DNA of 64,000 nt from Petrolisthes cinctipes. Its lineage: Eukaryota; Arthropoda; Malacostraca; Decapoda; Porcellanidae. This document shows, one piece after another, positions 18,838 to 32,688 of the stretch. Below the pieces are notes generated by a model. The model ran no database searches. It was not told the DNA's origin and saw only the letters and a list, made by a program, of their open reading frames with translations. The position numbers and the translations under genes were made by a program. Each line of letters starts with the position of its first letter. The stretch's first letter is position 1. Location of the stretch: NCBI GenBank assembly GCA_033782935.1, contig JAWQEG010000286.1, forward strand, positions 4,539,501-4,603,500, read 5' to 3'.

Positions 18838-19162
18838 GTGTTAGAGTATTTTCAAAATACATGCTCAAAACATATTGAAAATCGATCTTTTAGGTGCACA
18901 AAAGTCGATATGTGCATGCATCTTCAGTACCCGTTTATATCTCAAATTCAGGCTCAAAACACCCGAAAATTCAATATTTTGGGGTCCCAGAAGCAATCTG
19001 TACATGCCTACACAGTGCTAGAATATTTTCAAAATATAGGCTAAAAACATGCTAAAAATCGACATTTTAGGTGCCAAAAAATCGATATCTCAAATTCAGT
19101 CCCAAAACACCCGAAAATTCGATATTTAGAGGTCCCAGAAGGTATCTGTACATGCCTACTCC
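18838..19162 (+). repeat. Shortened unit A-C (325 bp), B deleted, copy 1
   Basis: A2 (177 bp) runs directly into C2 (148 bp) through CTGTACATGCCTACACA. Loss of exactly one monomer fits unequal exchange in register between the A2 and B2 3' ends. The same structure occurs at 21638-21962, 29703-30027 and 51164-51488. Confidence 0.9.
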
Positions 19163-21637
19163 GTGTTAAAGTATTTTCAAAATACAGGCCAAAAAAATAC
19201 TGAAAATCGATCTTTTAGGTGCCCAAAAGTCGATATGTGCATACATCTTCTGTACCCGTTTATATCTCAAATTCTGGCCCTAAACACCCGAAAATTCGAT
19301 ATTTTGGGGTCCCAGAAGCGATCTGTACATGCCTACTCCGTGTTAGAGTATTTTCAAAATTCAGGCCCAAAACATGCTGAAAATCGATATTTTTGGTGCC
19401 CAAAGTCAATATGTGCATGTATCTTCTGTACCCGTTTATATCTCAAATTCAGGCTCAAAACACCCGAAAATTCAATATTTTGGGGTCCCAGAAGCAATCT
19501 GTACAGTGCTAGAATATTTTCAAAATATAGGCTAAAAACATGCTAAAAATCGATCTTTTAGGTGCCAAAAAGTCGATATCTCAAATTCAGTCCCAAAACA
19601 CCCGAAAATTCGATATTTAGGGGTCCCAGAAGCGATCTGTACATGCCTACTCCGTGTTAGAGTATTTTCAAAATACATGCTCAAAACATACTGAAAATCG
19701 ATCTTTTAGGTGCACAAAAGTCGATATGTGCATGCATCTTCAGTACCCGTTTATATCTCAAATTCAGGCTCAAAACACCCGAAAATTCAATATTTTGGGG
19801 TCCCAGAAGCAATCTGTACATGCCTACTCAGTGTTAGAGTATTTTCAAAATACAGGCCCAAAACATGCTGAAAATCGATATTTTAGATGCCCAAAGTCAA
19901 TATGTGCATGTATCTTCTGTACCCGTTTATATCTCAAATTCAGGCTCAAAACACCCGAAAATTCAATATTTTGGGGTCCCAGAAGCAATCTGTACATGCC
20001 TACACAGTGCTAGAATATTTTCAAAATATAGGCTAAAAATATGCTGAAAATCGACATTTTAGGTGCCAAAAAATCGATATATCAAATTCAGTCCCAAAAC
20101 ACCCGAAAATTCGATATTTAGAGGTCCCAGAAGGTATCTGTACATGCCTACTCCGTGTTAGAGTATTTTCAAAATACAGGCCAAAAAAATACTGAAAATC
20201 GATCTTTTAGGTGCCCAAAAGTCGATATGTGCATATATCTTCTGTACCCGTTTATATCACAAATTCTGGCCCTAAACACCCGCAAATTCGATATTTTGCG
20301 GTCCCAGAAGCGATCTGTACATGCCTACTCCGTGTTAGAGTATATTCAAAATTCAGGCCCAAAACATGCTGAAAATCGATATTTTTGGTGCCCAAAGTCA
20401 ATATGTGCATGTATCTTCTGTACCCGTTTATATCTCAAATTCAGGCTCAAAACACCCGAAAATTCAATATTTTGGGGTCCCAGAAGCAATCTGTACAGTG
20501 CTAGAATATTTTCAAAATATAGGCTAAAAACATGCTAAAAATCGATCTTTTAGGTGCCAAAAAGTCGATATCTCAAATTCAGTCCCAAAACACCCGAAAA
20601 TTCGATATTTAGGGGTCCCAGAAGCGATCTGTACATGCCTACTCCGTGTTAGAGTATTTTCAAAATACATGCTCAAAACATATTGAAAATCGATCTTTTA
20701 GGTGCACAAAAGTCGATATGTGCATGCATCTTCAGTACCCGTTTATATCTCAAATTCAGGCTCAAAACACCCGAAAATTCAATATTTTGGGGTCCCAGAA
20801 GCAATCTGTACATGCCTACTCAGTGTTAGAGTATTTTCAAAATACAGGCCCAAAACATGCTGAAAATCGATATTTTAGATGCCCAAAGTCAATATGTGCA
20901 TGTATCTTCTGTACCCGTTTATATCTCAAATTCAGGCTCAAAACACCCGAAAATTCAATATTTTGGGGTCCCAGAAGCAATCTGTACATGCCTACACAGT
21001 GCTAGAATATTTTCAAAATATAGGCTAAAAACATGCTAAAAATCGACATTTTAGGTGCCAAAAAATCGATATCTCAAATTCAGTCCCAAAACACCCGAAA
21101 ATTCGATATTTAGAGGTCCCAGAAGGTATCTGTACATGCCTACTCCGTGTTAGAGTATTTTCAAAATACAGGCCAAAAAAATACTGAAAATCGATCTTTT
21201 AGGTGCCCAAAAGTCGATATGTGCATACATCTTCTGTACCCGTTTATATCTCAAATTCTGGCCCTAAACACCCGCAAATTCGATATTTTGCGGTCCCAGA
21301 AGCGATCTGTACATGCCTACTCCGTGTTAGAGTATTTTCAAAATTCAGGCCCAAAACATGCTGAAAATCGATATTTTTGGTGCCCAAAGTCAATATGTGC
21401 ATGTATCTTCTGTACCCGTTTATATCTCAAATTCAGGCTCAAAACACCCGAAAATTCAATATTTTGGGGTCCCAGAAGCAATCTGTACAGTGCTAGAATA
21501 TTTTCAAAATATAGGCTAAAAACATGCTAAAAATCGATCTTTTAGGTGCCAAAAAGTCGATATCTCAAATTCAGTCCCAAAACACCCGAAAATTCGATAT
21601 TTAGGGGTCCCAGAAGCGATCTGTACATGCCTACTCC

Positions 21638-21962
21638 GTGTTAGAGTATTTTCAAAATACATGCTCAAAACATATTGAAAATCGATCTTTTAGGTGCACA
21701 AAAGTCGATATGTGCATGCATCTTCAGTACCCGTTTATATCTCAAATTCAGGCTCAAAACACCCGAAAATTCAATATTTTGGGGTCCCAGAAGCAATCTG
21801 TACATGCCTACACAGTTCTAGAATATTTTCAAAATATAGGCTAAAAACATGCTAAAAATCGACATTTTAGGTGCCAAAAAATCGATATCTCAAATTCAGT
21901 CCCAAAACACCCGAAAATTCGATATTTAGAGGTCCCAGAAGGTATCTGTACATGCCTACTCC
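21638..21962 (+). repeat. Shortened unit A-C (325 bp), B deleted, copy 2
   Basis: Same junction as 18838-19162, here with CACAGTTCTAGAATATT in place of the usual GTGCTAG. Confidence 0.9.
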
Positions 21963-22952
21963 GTGTTAGAGTATTTTCAAAATACAGGCCAAAAAAATAC
22001 TGAAAATCGATCTTTTAGGTGCCCAAAAGTCGATATGTGCATACATCTTCTGTACCCGTTTATATCTCAAATTCTGGCCCTAAACACCCGCAAATTCGAT
22101 ATTTTGCGGTCCCAGAAGCGATCTGTACATGCCTACTCCGTGTTAGAGTATTTTCAAAATTCAGGCCCAAAACATGCTGAAAATCGATATTTTTGGTGCC
22201 CAAAGTCAATATGTGCATGTATCATCTGTACCCGTTTATATCTCAAATTCAGGCTCAAAACACCCGAAAATTCAATATTTTGGGGTCCCAGAAGCAATCT
22301 GTACAGTGCTAGAATATTTTCAAAATATAGGCTAAAAACATGCTAAAAATCGATCTTTTAGGTGCCAAAAAGTCGATATCTCAAATTCAGTCCCAAAACA
22401 CCCGAAAATTCGATATTTAGGGGACCCAGAAGCGATCTGTACATGCCTACTCCGTGTTAGAGTATTTTCAAAATACATGCTCAAAACATACTGAAAATCG
22501 ATCTTTTAGGTGCACAAAAGTCGATATGTGCATGCATCTTCAGTACCCGTTTATATCTCAAATTCAGGCTCAAAACACCCGAAAATTCAATATTTTGGGG
22601 TCCCAGAAGCAATCTGTACATGCCTACTCAGTGTTAGAGTATTTTCAAAATACAGGCCCAAAACATGCTGAAAATCGATATTTTAGATGCCCAAAGTCAA
22701 TATGTGCATGCATCTTCTGTACCCGTTTATATCTCAAATTCAGGCTCAAAACACCCGAAAATTCAATATTTTGGGGTCCCAGAAGCAATCTGTACATGCC
22801 TACACAGTGCTAGAATATTTTCAAAATATAGGCTAAAAACATGCTAAAAATCGACATTTTAGGTGCCAAAAAATCGATCTCAAATTCAGTCCCAAAACAC
22901 CCGAAAATTCGATATTTAGAGGTCCCAGAAGGTATCTGTACATGCCTACTCC

Positions 22953-24440
22953 GTGTTAGAGTATTTTCAAAATACAGGCCAAAAAAATACTGAAAATCGA
23001 TCTTTTAGGTGCCCAAAAGTCGATATGTGCATACATCTTCTGTACCCGTTTATATCTCAAATTCTGGCCCTAAACACCCGAAAATTCGATATTTTGGGGT
23101 CCCAGAAGCGATCTGTACATGAATACTCCGTGTTAGAGTATTTTCAAAATTCAGGCCCAAAACATGCTGAAAATCGATATTTTTGGTGCCCAAAGTCAAT
23201 ATGTGCATGTATCTTCTGTACCCGTTTATATCTCAAATTCAGGCTCAAAACACCCGAAAATTCAATATTTTGGGGTCCCAGAAGCAATCTGTACAGTGCT
23301 AGAATATTTTCAAAATATAGGCTAAAAACATGCTAAAAATCGATCTTTTAGGTGCCAAAAAGTCGATATCTCAAATTCAGTCCCAAAACACCCGAAAATT
23401 CGATATTTAGGGGTCCCAGAAGCGATCTGTACATGCCTACTCCGTGTTAGAGTATTTTCAAAATACATGCTCAAAACATATTGAAAATCGATCTTTTAGG
23501 TGCACAAAAGTCGATATGTGCATGCATCTTCAGTACCCGTTTATATCCCAAATTCAGGCTCAAAACACCCGAAAATTCAATATTTTGGGGTCCCAGAAGC
23601 AATCTGTACATGCCTACTCAGTGTTAGAGTATTTTTAAAATACAGGCCCAAAACATGCTGAAAATCGATATTTTAGATGCCCAAAGTCAATATGTGCATG
23701 TATCTTCTGTACCCGTTTATATCTCAAATTCAGGCTCAAAACACCCGAAAATTCAATATTTTGGGGTCCCAGAAGCAATCTGTACATGCCTACACAGTGC
23801 TAGAATATTTTCAAAATATAGGCTAAAAACATGCTAAAAATCGACATTTTAGGTGCCAAAAAATCGATATTTAGTCCCAAAACACCCGAAAATTCGATAT
23901 TTAGAGGTCCCAGAAGGTATCTGTACATGCCTACTCCGTGTTAGAGTATTTTCAAAATACAGGCCAAAAAAATACTGAAAATCGATCTTTTAGGTGCCCA
24001 AAAGTCGATATGTGCATACATCTTCTGTACCCGTTTATATCTCAAATTCTGGCCCTAAACACCCGAAAATTCGATATTTTGGGGTCCCAGAAGCGATCTG
24101 TACATGCCTACTCCGTGTTAGAGTATTTTCAAAATTCAGGCCCAAAACATGCTGAAAATCGATATTTTTGGTGCCCAAAGTCAATATGTGCACACATCTT
24201 CTGTACCCGTTTATATCTCAAATTCAGGCTCAAAACACCCGAAAATTCAATATTTTGGGGTCCCAGAAGCAATCTGTACAGTGCTAGAATATTTTCAAAA
24301 TATAGGCTAAAAACATGCTAAAAATCGATCTTTTAGGTGCCAAAAATTCGATATCTCAAATTCAGTCCCAAAACACCCGAAAATTCGATATTTAGGGGTC
24401 CCAGAAGCGATCTGTACATGCCTACTCCGTGTTAGAGTAT
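22953..24440 (+). repeat. Segmental duplication with about 5.27-kb offset, copy 1
   Basis: It shares ACATGAATACTCCG, GAGTATTTTTAAAATACAGG and GCCAAAAATTCGATATC with 28220 to about 29710. The offset is 5267 bp before and 5274 bp after a 7-bp deletion private to this copy (near 23872). Confidence 0.82.
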
Positions 24441-25921
24441 TTTCAAAATACATGCTCAAAACATACTGAAAATCGATCTTTTAGGTGCACAAAAGTCGAT
24501 ATGTGCATGCATCTTCAGTACCCGTTTATATCTCAAATTCAGGCTCAAAACACCCGAAAATTCAATATTTTGGGGTCCCAGAAGCAATCTGTACATGCCT
24601 ACTCAGTGTTAGAGTATTTTCAAAATACAGGCCCAAAACATGCTGAAAATCGATATTTTAGATGCCCAAAGTCAATATGTGCATGTATCTTCTGTACCCG
24701 TTTATATCTCAAATTCAGGCTCAAAACACCCGAAAATTCAATATTTTGGGGTCCCAGAAGCAATCTGTACATGCCTACACAGTGCTAGAATATTTTCAAA
24801 ATATAGGCTAAAAACATGCTAAAAATCGACATTTTAGGTTCCAAAAAATCGATATCTCAAATTCAGTCCCAAAACACCCGAAAATTCGATATTTAGAGGT
24901 CCCAGAAGGTGTCTGTACATGCCTACTCCGTGTTAGAGTATTTTCGAAATACAGGCCAAAAAAATACTGAAAATCGATCTTTTAGGTGCCCAAAAGTCGA
25001 TATGTGCATACATCTTCTGTACCCGTTTATATCTCAAATTCTGGCCCTAAACACCCGCAAATTCGATATTTTGCGGTCCCAGAAGCGATCTGTACATGCC
25101 TACTCCGTGTTAGAGTATTTTCAAAATTCAGGCCCAAAACATGCTGAAAATCGATATTTTTGGTGCCCAAAGTCAATATGTGCATGTATCTTCTGTACCC
25201 GTTTATATCTCAAATTCAGGCTCAAAACACCCGAAAATTCAATATTTTGGGGTCCCAGAAGCAATCTGTACAGTGCTAGAATATTTTCAAAATATAGGCT
25301 AAAAACATGCTAAAAATCGATCTTTTAGGTGCCAAAAAGTCGATATCTCAAATTCAGTCCCAAAACACCCGAAAATTCGATATTTAGGGGTCCCAGAAGC
25401 GATCTGTACATGCCTACTCCGTGTTAGAGTATTTTCAAAATACATGCTCAAAACATACTGAAAATCGATATTTTAGGTGCACAAAAGTCGATATGTGCAT
25501 GCATCTTCAGTACCCGTTTATATCTCAAATTCAGGCTCAAAACACCCGAAAATTCAATATTTTGGGTTCCCAGAAGCAATCTGTACATGCCTACTCAGTG
25601 TTAGAGTATTTTCAAAATACAGGCCCAAAACATGCTGAAAATCGATATTTTAGATGCCCAAAGTCAATATGTGCATGTATCTTCTGTACCCGTTTATATC
25701 TCAAATTCAGGCTCAAAACACCCGAAAATTCAATATTTTGGGGTCCCAGAAGCAATCTGTACATGCCTACACAGTGCTAGAATATTTTCAAAATATAGGC
25801 TAAAAACATGCTAAAAATCGACATTTTAGGTGCCAAAAAATCGATATCTCAAATTCAGTCCCAAAAAACCCGAAAATTCGATATTTAGAGGTCCCAGAAG
25901 GTATCTGTACATGCCTACTCC

Positions 25922-26235
25922 GTGTTAGAGTATTTTCAAAATTCAGGCCCAAAACATGCTGAAAATCGATATTTTTGGTGCCCAAAGTCAATATGTGCAT
26001 GTATCTTCTGTACCCGTTTATATCTCAAATTCAGGCTCAAAACACCCGGAAATTCAATATTTTGGGGTCCCAGAAGCAATCTGTACAGTTCTAGAATATT
26101 TTCAAAATATAGGCTAAAAACATGCTAAAAATCGATCTTTTAGGTGCCAAAAGTTCGATATCTCAAATTCAGTCCCAAAACACCCGAAAATTCTATATTT
26201 AGGGGTCTTAGAAGGGATCTGTACATGCCTACTCC
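25922..26235 (+). repeat. Shortened unit B-C (314 bp), A deleted, copy 1
   Basis: B1 (166 bp, 25922-26087) follows directly after a C2 monomer, with no A monomer. The C1 here carries several private changes (AAAGTTCGATATC, TTCTATATTTAGG, GTCTTAGAAGGGATC), making it the most diverged C1 I noticed. Confidence 0.9.
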
Positions 26236-28219
26236 GTGTTAGAGTATTTTCAAAATACATGCTCAAAACATATTGAAAATCGATCTTTTAGGTGCACAAA
26301 AGTCGATATGTGCATGCATCTTCAGTACCCGTTTATATCTCAAATTCAGGCTCAAAACACCCGAAAATTCAATATTTTGGGGTCCCAGAAGCAATCTGTA
26401 CATGCCTACTCAGTGTTAGAGTATTTTCAAAATACAGGCCCAAAACATGCTGAAAATCGATATTTTAGATGCCCATAGTCAATATGTGCATGTATCTTCT
26501 GTACCCGTTTATATCTCAAATTCAGGCTCAAAACACCCGAAAATTCAATATTTTGGGGTCCCAGAAGCAATCTGTACATGCCTACACAGTGCTAGAATAT
26601 TTTCAAAATATAGGCTAAAAACATGTTAAAAATCGACATTTTAGGTGCCAAAAAATCGATATCTCAAATTCAGTCCCAAAACACCCGAAAATTCGATATT
26701 TAGAGGTCCCAGAAGGTATCTGTACATGCCTACTCCGTGTTAGAGTATTTTCAAAATACAGGCCAAAAAAATACTGAAAATCGATCTTTTAGGTGCCCAA
26801 AAGTCGATATGTGCATACATCTTCTGTACCCGTTTATATCTCAAATTCTGGCCCTAAACACCCGCAAATTCGATATTTTGCGGTCCCAGAAGCGATCTGT
26901 ACATGCCTACTCCGTGTTAGAGTATTTTCAAAATTCAGGCCCAAAACATGCTGAAAATCGATATTTTTGGTGCCCAAAGTCAATATGTGCATGTATCTTC
27001 TGTACCCGTTTATATCTCAAATTCAGGCTCAAAACACCCGAAAATTCAATATTTTGGGGTCCCAGAAGCAATCTGTACAGTGCTAGAATATTTTCAAAAT
27101 ATAGGCTAAAAACATGCTAAAAATCGATCTTTTAGGTGCCAAAAAGTCGATATCTCAAATTCAGTCCCAAAACACCCGAAAATTCGATATTTAGGGGTCC
27201 CAGAAGCGATCTGTACATGCCTACTCCGTGTTAGAGTATTTTCAAAATACATGCTCAAAACATACTGAAAATCGATCTTTTAGGTGCACAAAAGTCGATA
27301 TGTGCATGCATCTTCAGTACCCGTTTATATCTCAAATTCAGGCTCAAAACACCCGAAAATTCAATATTTTGGGGTCCCAGAAGCAATCTGTACATGCCTA
27401 CTCAGTGTTAGAGTATTTTCAAAATACAGGCCCAAAACATGCTGAAAATCGATATTTTAGATGCCCAAAGTCAATATGTGCATGTATCTTCTGTACCCGT
27501 TTATATCTCAAATTCAGGCTCAAAACACCCGAAAATTCAATATTTTGGGGTCCCAGAAGCAATCTGTACAGTGCTAGAATATTTTCAAAATATAGGCTAA
27601 AAACATGCTAAAAATCGATCTTTTAGGTGCCAAAAAGTCGATATCTCAAATTCAGTCCCAAAACACCCGAAAATTCGATATTTAGGGGTCCCAGAAGCGA
27701 TCTGTACATGCCTACTCCGTGTTAGAGTATTTTCAAAATACATGCTCAAAACATACTGAAAATCGATCTTTTAGGTGCACAAAAGTCGATATGTGCATGC
27801 ATCTTCAGTACCCGTTTATATCTCAAATTCAGGCTCAAAACACCCGAAAATTCAATATTTTGGGGTCCCAGAAGCAATCTGTACATGCCTACTCAGTGTT
27901 AGAGTATTTTCAAAATACAGGCCCAAAACATGCTGAAAATCGATATTTTAGATGCCCAAAGTCAATATGTGCATGTATCTTCTGTACCCGTTTATATCTC
28001 AAATTCAGGCTCAAAACACCCGAAAATTCAATATTTTGGGGTCCCAGAAGCAATCTGTACATGCCTACACAGTGCTAGAATATTTTCAAAATATAGGCTA
28101 AAAACATGCTAAAAATCGACATTTTAGGTGCCAAAAAATCGATATCTCAAATTCAGTCCCAAAACACCCGAAAATTCGATATTTAGAGGTCCCAGAAGGT
28201 ATCTGTACATGCCTACTCC

Positions 28220-29710
28220 GTGGTAGAGTATTTTCAAAATACAGGCCAAAAAAATACTGAAAATCGATCTTTTAGGTGCCCAAAAGTCGATATGTGCATA
28301 CATCTTCTGTACCCGTTTATATCTCAAATTCTGGCCCTAAACACCCGAAAATTCGATATTTTGGGGTCCCAGAAGCGATCTGTACATGAATACTCCGTGT
28401 TAGAGTATTTTCAAAATTCAGGCCCAAAACATGCTGAAAATCGATATTTTTGGTGCCCAAAGTCAATATGTGCATGTATCTTCTGTACCCGTTTATATCT
28501 CAAATTCAGGCTCAAAACACCCGAAAATTCAATATTTTGGGGTCCCAGAAGCAATCTGTACAGTGCTAGAATATTTTCAAAATATAGGCTAAAAACATGC
28601 TAAAAATCGATCTTTTAGGTGCCAAAAAGTCGATATCTCAAATTCAGTCCCAAAACACCCGAAAATTCGATATTTAGGGGTCCCAGAAGCGATCTGTACA
28701 TGCCTACTCCGTGTTAGAGTATTTTCAAAATACATGCTCAAAACATATTGAAAATCGATCTTTTAGGTGCAAAAAAGTCGATATGTGCATGCATCTTCAG
28801 TACCCGTTTATATCTCAAATTCAGGCTCAAAACACCCGAAAATTCAATATTTTGGGGTCCCAGAAGCAATCTGTACATGCCTACTCAGTGTTAGAGTATT
28901 TTTAAAATACAGGCCCAAAACATGCTGAAAATCGATATTTTAGATGCCCAAAGTCAATATGTGCATGTATCTTCTGTACCCGTTTATATCTCAAATTCAG
29001 GCTCAAAACATCCGAAAATTCAATATTTTGGGGTCTCAGAAGCAATCTGTACATGCCTACACAGTGCTAGAATATTTTCAAAATATAGGCTAAAAACATG
29101 CTAAAAATCGACATTTTAGGTGCCAAAAAATCGATATCTCAAATTCAGTCCCAAAACACCCGAAAATTCGATATTTAGAGGTCCCAGAAGGTATCTGTAC
29201 ATGCCTACTCCGTGTTAGAGTATTTTCAAAATACAGGCCAAAAAAATACTGAAAATCGATCTTTTAGGTGCCCAAAAGTCGATATGTGCATACATCTTCT
29301 GTACCCGTTTATATCTCAAATTCTGGCCCTAAACACCCGCAAATTCGATATTTTGCGGTCCCAGAAGCGATCTGTACATGCCTACTCCGTGTTAGAGTAT
29401 TTTCAAAATTCAGGCCCAAAACATGCTGAAAATCGATATTTTTGGTGCCCAAAGTCAATATGTGCATGTATCTTCTGTACCCGTTTATATCTCAAATTCA
29501 GGCTCAAAACACCCGAAAATTCAATATTTTGGAGTCCCAGAAGCAATCTGTACAGTGCTAGAATATTTTCAAAATATAGGCTAAAAACATGCTAAAAATC
29601 GATCTTTTAGGTGCCAAAAATTCGATATCTCAAATTCAGTCCCAAAACACCCGAAAATTCGATATTTAGGGGTCCCAGAAGCGATCTGTACATGCCTACT
29701 CCGTGTTAGA
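28220..29710 (+). repeat. Segmental duplication with about 5.27-kb offset, copy 2
   Basis: Counterpart of 22953-24440. It retains the 7 bases missing there and has private changes such as GTGGTAGAG at 28220 and GGTGCAAAAAAGTCG near 28766. Confidence 0.82.
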
Positions 29711-30027
29711 GTATTTTCAAAATACATGCTCAAAACATACTGAAAATCGATCTTTTAGGTGCACAAAAGTCGATATGTGCATGCATCTTCAGTACCCGTT
29801 TATATCTCAAATTCAGGCTCAAAACACCCGAAAATTCAATATTTTGGGGTCCCAGAAGCAATCTGTACATGCCTACACAGTGCTAGAATATTTTCAAAAT
29901 ATAGGCTAAAAACATGCTAAAAATCGACATTTTAGGTGCCAAAAAATCGATATCTCAAATTCAGTCCCAAAACACCCGAAAATTCGATATTTAGAGGTCC
30001 CAGAAGGTATCTGTACATGCCTACTCC
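29703..30027 (+). repeat. Shortened unit A-C (325 bp), B deleted, copy 3
   Basis: A2 of the CATACTG subtype is joined to C2. Copies 1, 2 and 4 use the CATATTG subtype, so this junction may have arisen independently or been altered by conversion. Confidence 0.9.
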
Positions 30028-32512
30028 GTGTTAGAGTATTTTCAAAATACAGGCCAAAAAAATACTGAAAATCGATCTTTTAGGTGCCCAAAAGTCGATA
30101 TGTGCATACATCTTCTGTACCCGTTTATATCTCAAATTCTGGCCCTAAACACCCGAAAATTCGATATTTTGGGGTCCCAGAAGAGATCTGTACATGCCTA
30201 CTCCGTGTTAGAGTATTTTCAAAATTCAGGCCCAAAACATGCTGAAAATCGATAATTTTGGTGCCCAAAGTCAATATGTGCATGTATCTTCTGTACCCGT
30301 TTATATCTCAAATTCAGGTTAAAAACACCCGAAAATTCAATATTTTGGGGTCCCAGAAGCAATCTCTACAGTGCTAGAATATTTTCAAAATATAGGCTAA
30401 AAACATGCTAAAAATCGATCTTTTAGGTGCCAAAAAGTCGATATCTCAAATTCAGTCCCAAAACACCCGAAAATTCGATATTTAGGGGTCCCAGAAGCGA
30501 TCTGTACATGCCTACTCCGTGTTAGAGTATTTTCAAAATACATGCTCAAAACATACTGAAAATCGATCTTTTAGGTGCACAAAAGTCGATATGTGCATGC
30601 ATCTTCAGTACCCGTTTATATCTCAAATTCAGGCTCAAAACACCCGAAAATTCAATATTTTGGGGTGCCAGAAGCAATCTGTACATGCCTACTCAGTGTT
30701 AGAGTATTTTCAAAATACAGGCCCAAAACATGCTGAAAATCGATATTTTAGATGCCCAAAGTCAATATGTGCATGTATCTTCTGTACCCGTTTATATCTC
30801 AAATTCAGGCTCAAAACACCCGAAAATTCAATATTTTGGGGTCCCAGAAGCAATCTGTACAGTGCTAGAATATTTTCAAAATATAGGCTAAAAACATGCT
30901 AAAAATCGATCTTTTAGGTGCCAAAAAGTCGATATCTCAAATTCAGTCCCAAAACACCCGAAAATTCGATATTTAGGGGTCCCAGAAGCGATCTGTACAT
31001 GCCTACTCCGTGTTAGAGTATTTTCAAAATACATGCTCAAAACATACTGAAAATCGATCTTTTAGGTGCACAAAAGTCGATATGTGCATGCATCTTCAGT
31101 ACCCGTTTATATCTCAAATTCAGGCTCAAAACACCCGAAAATTCAATATTTTGGGGTCCCAGAAGCAATCTGTACATGCCTACTCAGTGTTAGATTATTT
31201 TCAAAATACAGGCCCAAAACATGCTGAAAATCGATATTTTAGATGCCCAAAGTCAATATGTGCATGTATCTTCTGTACCCGTTTATATCTCAAATTCAGG
31301 CTCAAAACACCCAAAAATTCAATATTTTGGGGTCCCAGAAGCAATCTGTACATGCCTACACAGTGCTAGAATATTTTCAAAATATAGGCTAAAAACATGC
31401 TAAAAATCGACATTTTAGGTGCCAAAAAATCGATATCTCAAATTCAGTCCCAAAACACCCGAAAATTCGATATTTAGAGGTCCCAGAAGGTATCTGTACA
31501 TGCCTACTCCGTGTTAGAGTATTTTCAAAATACAGGCCAAAAAAATACTGAAAATCGATCTTTTAGGTGCCCAAAAGTCGATATGTGCATACATCTTCTG
31601 TACCCGTTTATATCTCAAATTCTGGCCCTAAACACCCGAAAATTCGATATTTTGGGGTCCCAGAAGCGATCTGTACATGCCTACTCCGTGTTAGAGTATT
31701 TTCAAAATTCAGGCCCAAAACATGCTGAAAATCGATATTTTTGGTGCCCAAAGTCAATATGTGCATGTATCTTCTGTACCCGTTTATATCTCAAATTCAG
31801 GCTCAAAACACCCGAAAATTCAATATTTTGGGGTCCCAGAAGCAATCTGTACATGCCTACACAGTGCTAGAATATTTTCAAAATATAGGCTAAAAACATG
31901 CTAAAAATCGATCTTTTAGGTGCCAAAAAGTCGATATCTCAAATTCAGTCCCAAAACACCCGAAAATTCGATATTTAGGGGTCCCAGAAGCGATCTGTAC
32001 ATGCCTACTCCGTGTTAAAGTATTTTCAAAATACATGCTCAAAACATATTGAAAATCGATCTTTTAGGTGCACAAAAGTCGATATGTGCATGCATCTTCA
32101 GTACCCGTTTATATCTCAAATTCAGGCTCAAAACACCCGAAAATTCAATATTTTGGGGTCCCAGAAGTAATCTGTACATGCCTACTCAGTGTTAGAGTAT
32201 TTTCAAAATACAGGCCCAAAACATGCTGAAAATCGATATTTTAGATGCCCAAAGTCAATATGTGCATGTATCTTCTGTACCCGTTTATATCTCAAATTCA
32301 GGCTCAAAACACCCGAAAATTCAATATTTTGGGGTCCCAGAAGCAATCTGTACATGCCTACACAGTGCTAGAATATTTTCAAAAAATAGGCTAAAAACAT
32401 GCTAAAAATCGACATTTTAGGTGCCAAAAAATCGATATCTCAAATTCAGTCCCAAAACACCCGAAAATTCGATATTTAGAGGTCCCAGAAGGTATCTGTA
32501 CATGCCTACTCC

Positions 32513-32688
32513 GTGTTAGAGTATTTTCAAAATTCAGGCCCAAAACATGCTGAAAATCGATATTTTTGGTGCCCAAAGTCAATATGTGCATGTATCTTCT
32601 GTACCCGTTTATATCTCAAATTCTGGCCCTAAACACCCGAAAATTCGATATTTTGCGGTCCCAGAAGCGATCTGTACATGCCTACTCC
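32513..32688 (+). repeat. Hybrid monomer, B1 5' half and A1 3' half, copy 1
   Basis: It starts like B1 (AAAATTCAGGCCCAAAAC, ATATTTTTGGTGCCC, GTCAATATG) and ends like A1 (CTGGCCCTAAACACCCG, CGATATTTTGCGG, CTACTCC). The switch lies within the shared stretch around CTTCTGTACCCGTTTATATC. It is a direct footprint of exchange between adjacent monomer classes. Confidence 0.88.
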